Notes under the pieces: model-generated
Told to the model about the DNA's origin: nothing
The model's input: the letters and a program-made list of their open reading frames with translations, nothing else
The model's database searches: none
Position numbers and translations under genes: made by a program
DNA from: Massilia glaciei
Lineage (GTDB): Bacteria; Pseudomonadota; Gammaproteobacteria; Burkholderiales; Burkholderiaceae_D
Length of the DNA stretch: 37,341 nucleotides
Assembly (NCBI RefSeq): GCF_003011895.2
Contig: NZ_PXWF02000255.1
Location: forward strand, 1 to 37,341
Direction: 5' to 3'
Part shown: in pieces, positions 30,014-37,341 of the stretch
How positions within the stretch are numbered: position 1 is the first letter of the stretch
How the letters are laid out: every line of letters starts with the position of its first letter

Positions 30014-30317
30014 TTGAAGAGGCTGACTTTGGCTGTGGATGACGTCAGCGTGAAGCTGACCCCGTAACAACAAATCGTATTTGAACCAACCGCAAAAAAC
30101 GTTATTCAAGCGTGGTTTGAGTTTGGCCGGCGCCACACGCCGAAGGCGATGGTGCATGGCCGGCGCGCCGACATCGCCCAGATGCGGGCCAACGTCAAAT
30201 GCGTCGAGGCGGACCTCGACACCTTCGGCGGCGTTAAAAACGGAAAAGGCCGATGCTTGGCTGAAGGACTGGCGCATCGTCGGCGGCGAGCCGGGCCATG
30301 GCGGGACGTGGTTTTAG
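30014..30317 (+). pseudogene. Decayed gene with in-frame stop and frameshift, unknown family
   Basis: From TTG 30014 one frame reads LKRLTLAVDDVSVKLTP, then TAA at about 30065. It continues in the same frame with natural-looking protein (QIVFEPTAKNVIQAWFEF, GRRHTPKAMVHGRRADIAQM, NVKCVEADLDTFGGVKNG). Near 30240 the frame degenerates, but the adjacent frame continues with KADAWLKDWRIVGGEPGHGG and a TAG at 30315-30317. One stop and one frameshift in a former gene of about 100 codons fits. I do not recognise the family; a small soluble protein is likely. Confidence 0.4.
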
Positions 30318-30415
30318 GGGGGGGCGCGCCGAGTAGCGCTCCGAATCTGGAGCGGTCCCGTGTCGATCGGCTAAACTGACGGTTCCGCTGCATAACCCCA
30401 TCCGGATCCCCCTGC

Positions 30416-31318
30416 ATGAACGACCAACATATCCAACCTTCCCCTGCCGATCAAGGGCCATTCACGCCGGAAAATGGCGTTTTCGAGCTCGCCGGCGCGC
30501 CGCCGATCTGGATATCGGTCCATACTTGCCGCACGCCGGCATGCCCGTGCCGGAGCGCGAGGATCTTGGCAAGCCAAGATGGCGAACAGGCCTTGCTGCG
30601 CCGCCAGGATGCCTTCAACGAAGCCATGCAGAGCGGGGGCGAGTTCGCGCCCGATCCCGTCGACGAGCAGACCTTGTTCGAACTCGATATCGATTCGGCC
30701 TGCGTGTCCGCCGTGCGCGGGACCGCGCCGCTCGATTTGGCGCTGCATCCTGACATCGCCGAGGTGGCCAGGCGCATCGATGGTGACGTGCTCGAATCGA
30801 TCGGACGGCTGTGGTATCGCGGAAAAGGGTTGCCCGATCCCGAGGAGGCGGTGCTGCGGGTGCCCGCGATCACGGTCGCCGGGTGGAAGCCCGGCCAGCG
30901 GCTCGGATGGGATGAAGTTTGCCACGGCGTGCGGATGGACATCTACCGCATCGACGGGGTGAGCTACAACGCCATCGATTTCTATTGTCCGACACCCTCT
31001 TGCGCATGCGGGGAGGTGGACATCCAATTCCTGGCGCCCGACGGAATCGAATCGCCCGGGGATGTGGTCGTCAACTTGTCCGATCAAGTGGTCATGGTTC
31101 CGACCAGAAAGGGCCATGCGTTGCTGGGACGTTTGTGGGATGCGTACCGGCGGCGCCACACCGATTATTTCGCGCGCCTGTCGCGACGCCAGCAGACGAT
31201 GAAAACCCTGGGCGGGCGCATCGAGGCCCAGCGGCCGGCAGTGTCGGACAAGATCGGCCGCAACGATCCATGTCCGTGTGGGTCGGGAAAAAAACACAAG
31301 AAGTGTTGCGCGGCTTGA
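30416..31318 (+). CDS. SEC-C motif zinc-binding protein
   Basis: 300 residues. The C-terminus (about 281-298, [19 protein letters not shown]) is a complete SEC-C motif, the zinc-binding sequence first known from SecA. Two other Cys-rich sites are present: CRTPACPCR near residue 38 and CPTPSCACG near residue 191. Up to three metal sites are therefore possible, of which only the last is a named motif. The rest has no recognised domain. SEC-C proteins other than SecA are mostly uncharacterised; roles in ribosome or nucleic-acid contact have been suggested for the family. It precedes the AAA/DUF4276 pair by 168 bases on the same strand but has higher GC, so it is probably separate. Confidence 0.82.
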   Translation: MNDQHIQPSPADQGPFTPENGVFELAGAPPIWISVHTCRTPACPCRSARILASQDGEQALLRRQDAFNEAMQSGGEFAPDPVDEQTLFELDIDSACVSAVRGTAPLDLALHPDIAEVARRIDGDVLESIGRLWYRGKGLPDPEEAVLRVPAITVAGWKPGQRLGWDEVCHGVRMDIYRIDGVSYNAIDFYCPTPSCACGEVDIQFLAPDGIESPGDVVVNLSDQVVMVPTRKGHALLGRLWDAYRRRHTDYFARLSRRQQTMKTLGGRIEAQRPAVSDKIGRNDPCPCGSGKKHKKCCAA

Positions 31319-31450
31319 ACCGAAGGGGCGGCGCGTCCGAGCCGGCATGCGAAGCTTTGGTGCCGGGGCCGCCGCCCACGCCCGGTTTGAACTCAACCGG
31401 CAAACCGCAGGCACGGCTGGACGAGGATCGCGGCAGGAAGACAGCTGCGT

Positions 31451-31502
31451 TATGATGTTCTCATCCCCCCATACGAATGACACCGCATGAATCCTATTCG
31501 TA
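31451..31502 (+). promoter_or_regulatory. Possible -10 box and operator-like palindrome around the AAA gene start
   Basis: TATGAT at 31451-31456 is a fair -10 box 30 bases before the ATG at 31487; no -35 match was found. TACGAAT (31472-31478) and ATTCGTA (31496-31502) form a perfect 7-base inverted repeat that straddles the start codon. It could be a binding site for autoregulation or an mRNA hairpin that hides the start. No typical ribosome site is seen. Confidence 0.35.
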
Positions 31503-32566
31503 AAATCACCATTCGTGGCTACAAGTCGATTCGCTCGATGGAGGGTCTCACGCTCGGCAATTTGAATGTGCTGGTTGGCGCGAACGGCGCGGGCAAGAGC
31601 AATTTCATCAGTTTTTTCCGGCTGTTGGCACGCTTGATGGCGAGCGAGTTGAACTATTACGTCGCCAAGAACGGCGGACCCGACGCATTCCTCCACCACG
31701 GCCGAAAAAAGACGCCGCAGATGGAAGCTGAGATGTATTTCGGTAACAACGGATACAAGCTCGCGCTCGAACCCACGCAAGGCAATGGATTCATTTTTTC
31801 CAAAGAGCAGTTCTACTGGGACTACACTGGCCGCGACTTTCCCTTAGGCGCCGGCCATGCTGAAACCGAATCGACGAAAGGCAGTCACCCCAACGTGGCG
31901 CGCTACGTCGTGCCGTCGGTAAAGAGCTGGATTGTCTATCATTTTCACGACACCAGCGACAGCGCGCCGATGAAGCAACGCTGCGCTTTGAACGACAATG
32001 CCTGGCTGCGTCCGGACGGATCAAACCTCCCGGCTTACCTGTACCGCTTGCTGCACCAGTTCCCCGATCATTTCCGGCGAATTGCTGACACGGTTCGTCT
32101 GGTCGCGCCATTTTTCGCGGACTTCCAGTTGCGTCCGAATCCGCTTGACCCCCATTCCATCCAATTGGAATGGCGCGAAAAGGACAGTGATTTCCCCTTC
32201 TTGGGCCATCAACTCTCGGACGGCACCTTGCGATTCATTTGTCTTGCCGCAGTCTTGCTGCAGCCAGACGAATTGATGCCCGCGACAATACTGTTTGATG
32301 AGCCAGAACTCGGTTTGCATCCCTACGCAATTGAATTGCTTGCATCGCTGATGCGGCAGACGGCGAGCAAGCACCAATTGATCGTTTCGACGCAATCGGT
32401 AGAATTGCTCGATCAATTCGACCCGGAGCACGTGATCGTTGTCGATCGTGAAGGCGAGCAATCCACCTTCAAGCGCCTTGACTCAGCCCAGTTAAATGAC
32501 TGGCTTGATGAATACACATTGGGTGAATTGTGGAAGCGCAATGTCTTTGGCGGGAGACCGCGCTAA
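31487..32566 (+). CDS. AAA (AAA_21/OLD-like) ATPase of a two-gene module
   Basis: 359 residues. It starts in the manner of SMC/RecF-like ATPases (IRKITIRGYKSIRSMEGLTL), with Walker A GANGAGKS at 31-38. The signature-like 'HQLSDGTLRFICLAAVLLQP' lies around 240, Walker B 'ATILFDEPELGLHP' with DEPE at 271-274, then 'LIVSTQSVELLDQF' (Gln303 where many relatives have His). The middle 60-230 holds the family-specific insert. Such ATPases are found with TOPRIM-type partners in anti-phage systems (OLD, PARIS, AbiL) and act as sensors that release or activate the effector. Its stop overlaps the next start by one base (TAATG). GC is lower than in gyrB or the glycan genes, consistent with horizontal transfer. 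Confidence 0.88.
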   Translation: MNPIRKITIRGYKSIRSMEGLTLGNLNVLVGANGAGKSNFISFFRLLARLMASELNYYVAKNGGPDAFLHHGRKKTPQMEAEMYFGNNGYKLALEPTQGNGFIFSKEQFYWDYTGRDFPLGAGHAETESTKGSHPNVARYVVPSVKSWIVYHFHDTSDSAPMKQRCALNDNAWLRPDGSNLPAYLYRLLHQFPDHFRRIADTVRLVAPFFADFQLRPNPLDPHSIQLEWREKDSDFPFLGHQLSDGTLRFICLAAVLLQPDELMPATILFDEPELGLHPYAIELLASLMRQTASKHQLIVSTQSVELLDQFDPEHVIVVDREGEQSTFKRLDSAQLNDWLDEYTLGELWKRNVFGGRPR

Positions 32567-33228
32567 TGGCCGGCAACCATACGCGTGTGAACATTTTGGT
32601 CGAGGGGCAAACCGAAGAAACGTTTGTCCGGGAACTGCTAGCGCCGCATCTGGTGGCATTGCAAGTCTACTTAACCCCGCGCATCATCGAGACCAGTAAA
32701 GGCCATAAGGGTGGCGTGGTTAGCTTTGGCAAGATTGTTCACCAGGTTAAGCGCTGGTGCCGGCATGACCAGAACGCCAAGGTCACGACAATGTTTGACC
32801 TGTACGGCTTGCCGTCGGATTTTCCCGGCATCGCAAACTGGAATAACAATCAGCCCGCGCTCTTGCAGGTCGCGGCTTTAGAGGCCAGCTTGGCCGCCAG
32901 CATTTCCCAGCCAAACTTGATCCCTTATTTTCAGTTGCACGAATATGAGGCCTTGTTGTTTAGCGACCTGGCTGCATTCAAATATGCGGACGTGCCGCAA
33001 ATCGTGATCGAGGCCTGGCAGCGGGAACTGGCCCTGTGCGCAGGTCCGGAGAACGTCAATAATTCGCGCTCGACCGCGCCATCGAAGCGGTTAATAGCGC
33101 GTTGGCCGCAGTACGAATATGCCAAGCCGCAATTCGGGGTCTTGATTGCTCTTGAAATTGGATTGCCGCGTATTCGACAACAATGTCCACGGTTTGACGA
33201 GTGGGTGAGCGTTCTCGAAAGTTTATAG
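32566..33228 (+). CDS. DUF4276 family protein, putative TOPRIM-like effector
   Basis: 220 residues from ATG 32566 (GGGAG nine bases upstream), overlapping the ATPase stop by one base. The N-terminus 'RVNILVEGQTEETFVRELLA' (Glu13, Glu17) resembles the first acidic motif of TOPRIM folds. 'TTMFDLYGLPSDFPG' has Asp78 and Asp85 where the second acidic motif would fall. 'YFQLHEYEALLFSDLAAF' (His125, Glu126, Glu128) is the DUF4276 hallmark. DUF4276 is known to co-occur with AAA ATPases; a nuclease role is plausible but inferred. The strict coupling to the ATPase gene says that the two act together. It ends about 140 bases before the gyrB stop, convergent with it. Confidence 0.85.
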   Translation: MAGNHTRVNILVEGQTEETFVRELLAPHLVALQVYLTPRIIETSKGHKGGVVSFGKIVHQVKRWCRHDQNAKVTTMFDLYGLPSDFPGIANWNNNQPALLQVAALEASLAASISQPNLIPYFQLHEYEALLFSDLAAFKYADVPQIVIEAWQRELALCAGPENVNNSRSTAPSKRLIARWPQYEYAKPQFGVLIALEIGLPRIRQQCPRFDEWVSVLESL

Positions 33229-33311
33229 GGTCTGAACCCAGCGGCGAGCAATTTCGCCGCGACAGCCAAAAAACCGATCGGTTTGGAAAGCATGTCCGTC
33301 ATGCAGGATCG

Positions 33312-33342
33312 TAAAAAAGCCAACCTTAACCGAGGTTGGCCT
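33312..33342 (-). terminator. Rho-independent terminator of gyrB
   Basis: GCCAACCT (33319-33326) and AGGTTGGC (33333-33340) form a perfect 8-base stem with a 6-base loop. On the minus strand it is followed by six T (33318-33313). It lies about 30 bases beyond the gyrB stop at 33370. Confidence 0.88.
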
Positions 33343-33369
33343 TGTGTCAATGCGCGTTTGACGACTTGA

Positions 33370-35886
<2,517 letters not shown>

Positions 35887-35969
35887 CTAAAACGATGCGA
35901 CAAACTGATTAACACTATTCAAACGAACCGGCGGGAAGGCGTTGGATAAACACCCTCCCGCGAAGCCAA

Positions 35970-37076
35970 TTAAATACGCATTGGCATGACAACGTACTTG
36001 AAGTCCGCGTTGTCGGGGATGGAGATGAGGGCCGACGAATTCGAGTCGCCCAGCGCGATGTTGATCTGATCGCACTTGAGGTTGTTGAGCACGTCGAGCA
36101 GGTAGGTGACGTTGAAGCCGATGTCGACCGAATCGCCGCCGTAGTCGATCTCAAGTTCCTCGACCGCCTCTTCCTGGTCGGCGTTGGTCGAGCTGATCTT
36201 CATGATGCCCGGCTCGATGATGCAGCGGATGCCCTTGAATTTATCGCTCGTCATGATGGCGGCGCGCTGCAGCGAGCGCAGCAGCTCGTCGCGGCCGATC
36301 GTGAAGTCGTTCTTGTAGCCCTTCGGGATCACCCGCGTGTAGTCGGGGAACTTGCCCTCGACCAGCTTGGAGACCAGTTCGATGTCGGCGAAGGTCAGCT
36401 TGACCTGGCTGGCCGAGATGTCGAGCTGCACCGGCTGGTCGTTCTCTTCGAGCAGGCGCTGCAGCTCGATGATGGTCTTGCGCGGGATGATCACCTCGTG
36501 GCGCTCGAACTCCTGCTCGGTCTCGACCTGGCAGAACGCGAGGCGGTGGCCGTCGGTGGCCACGGCGATCACGTTGCGGCCCTCGAGCACCAGCAGCAGG
36601 CCGTTGAGGTAGTAGCGGATGTCCTGTTGCGCCATCGAGAAGTGCACCATGTTGAACAGGTGCTTGAGCGTCTTTTGCGGCAGCGTCACGCTGGCGTTGA
36701 AGGTGTCGGCCACGGCCACGGTCGGGAATTCCTCGGCCGCCAGCGTTTGCAGGGCGAAGCGCGATTTGCCCGTTTGCACGGTCAGGCGCTTGTTCACCAG
36801 CGTCATGGTGACGTCGCCGGCCTCGGGCAGCGCGCGCAGGATGTCGAGCAGCTTGCGCGCCGCGACCGTGGTGCCGGCCACTTCGGTGCCCGAGCCGATG
36901 CTCGCGTGCGTGGTGATCTGCACTTCGGTGTCGGTCGACAGGAAGGAGACGTTGTCGCCGTCTTTGCGGATGAGGATATTGGCCAGAATCGGCATAGTGT
37001 GCCGACGCTCGACAATACCGCTCACGATCTGCAGTGGCCGGAGAAGGGTATCTCGGGTGGTTTTGACCAATTGCAT
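35970..37076 (-). CDS. dnaN: DNA polymerase III sliding clamp, beta subunit
   Basis: 368 residues. ATG 37076 has GAGGA six bases upstream. Three clamp domains of about 120 residues each: it begins MQLVKTTRDTLLRPLQIVSG, with 'RRHTMPILANILI', 'FPTVAVADTFNASVTLP' and 'ATDGHRLAFCQVE' in the middle. 'EGKFPDYTRVIPKGYKNDF' and a C-terminal 'DFKYVVMPMRI' line the partner-binding pocket. It forms a ring dimer on DNA and tethers Pol III and repair factors. The gene is complete and normal. Its upstream neighbour, outside the window, should be dnaA. Confidence 0.99.
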   Translation of the reverse strand: MQLVKTTRDTLLRPLQIVSGIVERRHTMPILANILIRKDGDNVSFLSTDTEVQITTHASIGSGTEVAGTTVAARKLLDILRALPEAGDVTMTLVNKRLTVQTGKSRFALQTLAAEEFPTVAVADTFNASVTLPQKTLKHLFNMVHFSMAQQDIRYYLNGLLLVLEGRNVIAVATDGHRLAFCQVETEQEFERHEVIIPRKTIIELQRLLEENDQPVQLDISASQVKLTFADIELVSKLVEGKFPDYTRVIPKGYKNDFTIGRDELLRSLQRAAIMTSDKFKGIRCIIEPGIMKISSTNADQEEAVEELEIDYGGDSVDIGFNVTYLLDVLNNLKCDQINIALGDSNSSALISIPDNADFKYVVMPMRI

Positions 37077-37341
37077 AAATATCCTCGGTAGGTTATCAAA
37101 ATTTTACTATTGCCGCTTCTACTGCCGTGCGTGGCGCCACAATCTTGGCGCAAACGTACTATTTTGCCAGAATTTAATCGGGCCATCCAATTTGCCGGCT
37201 CCGCCGCCTGCGCCATCGCCATCGCCTGCGCCTGCGCCATCGCCGCCGCCCCCTCCGTCGTCCCCGCGAAGGCGGGGATCCATGCTGAGCTGGCATGGTA
37301 CTCAAGTATGCACTCCTCGCCTGGCGGCGTAACTGCACGCT
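37077..37341. other. Origin-side intergenic region with low-complexity and hairpin repeats
   Basis: Upstream of dnaN. Bases 37190-37255 are a run of hexamer-like units (GCCATC, GCCTGC, GCCGCC). Bases 37256-37283 are the inverted copy of the hairpin repeat at 9442-9469 (CGTCGTCCCCGC ... GCGGGGATCCAT). I found no match to the DnaA box TTATNCACA here and no gene; the first part (AAAATTTTACTATTG) is AT-rich and may hold a dnaN promoter. Confidence 0.55.

Noticed and set aside
37077-37341. Origin of replication with DnaA boxes
   Set aside because: No sequence close to TTATNCACA was found; the origin is expected further right, beyond dnaA.

Overview
The window looks like a chromosomal segment of a high-GC betaproteobacterium, most likely Oxalobacteraceae (Massilia/Duganella/Janthinobacterium group). 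This rests on the protein style of GyrB and DnaN, the roughly 65% GC of the core genes, and the mix of TonB receptor, S9 peptidase, DUF1800/DUF1501 and PAS-GGDEF genes. The genus is an inference. The right end carries gyrB and dnaN on the minus strand in the usual dnaA-dnaN-gyrB order, so dnaA and the chromosomal origin should lie just beyond base 37341. I saw no tRNA, rRNA or CRISPR array.

Layout. (a) 1-2870: an exported DUF1800 (5' truncated) + DUF1501 pair, read rightward. (b) 2860-6455, minus: a GAF/PAS/PAS-GGDEF diguanylate cyclase behind a GH13 (alpha-amylase fold) protein whose catalytic motifs look degenerate. (c) 6574-12835: a surface-glycan region of two convergent operons. DUF4254-GT2-GT9 reads rightward; a NodU-type carbamoyltransferase and a second GT9 read leftward. 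Each operon is headed by a 165-bp imperfect palindrome, and the space between them holds further repeats. (d) 12912-19443: nudC, a membrane protein, a stand-alone IS5-type transposase N-terminal domain, a small lipoprotein, a CPA1 Na+/H+ antiporter, a decayed gene, a small K+-channel-like protein and a HEAT-repeat protein. (e) 19554-24542: an S9 peptidase and a TonB-dependent receptor, each with its own terminator, probably working together in peptide use. (f) 24543-28091: a second decayed fragment related to the one in (d), a GNAT acetyltransferase, and the remains of an oligopeptide ABC importer. Its two ATPases are intact, but the binding-protein and permease genes have collapsed into one short chimeric frame. 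(g) 28474-33228: a lone ECF sigma factor, an exported unknown protein, a decayed gene, a SEC-C zinc protein, and a two-gene AAA ATPase + DUF4276 module of lower GC that resembles anti-phage ATPase/TOPRIM pairs. (h) 33312-37341: gyrB, dnaN and the start of the origin-side intergenic region.

Most noteworthy: the deletion-fusion scar in the peptide importer; the paired 165-bp palindromes and a 42-bp exact inverted copy that bracket the carbamoyltransferase operon and supply the last codons of a glycosyltransferase; the AAA/DUF4276 candidate defence module next to the origin; and the GH13 protein lacking several canonical catalytic residues. All calls come from reading the sequence; no database search was made.
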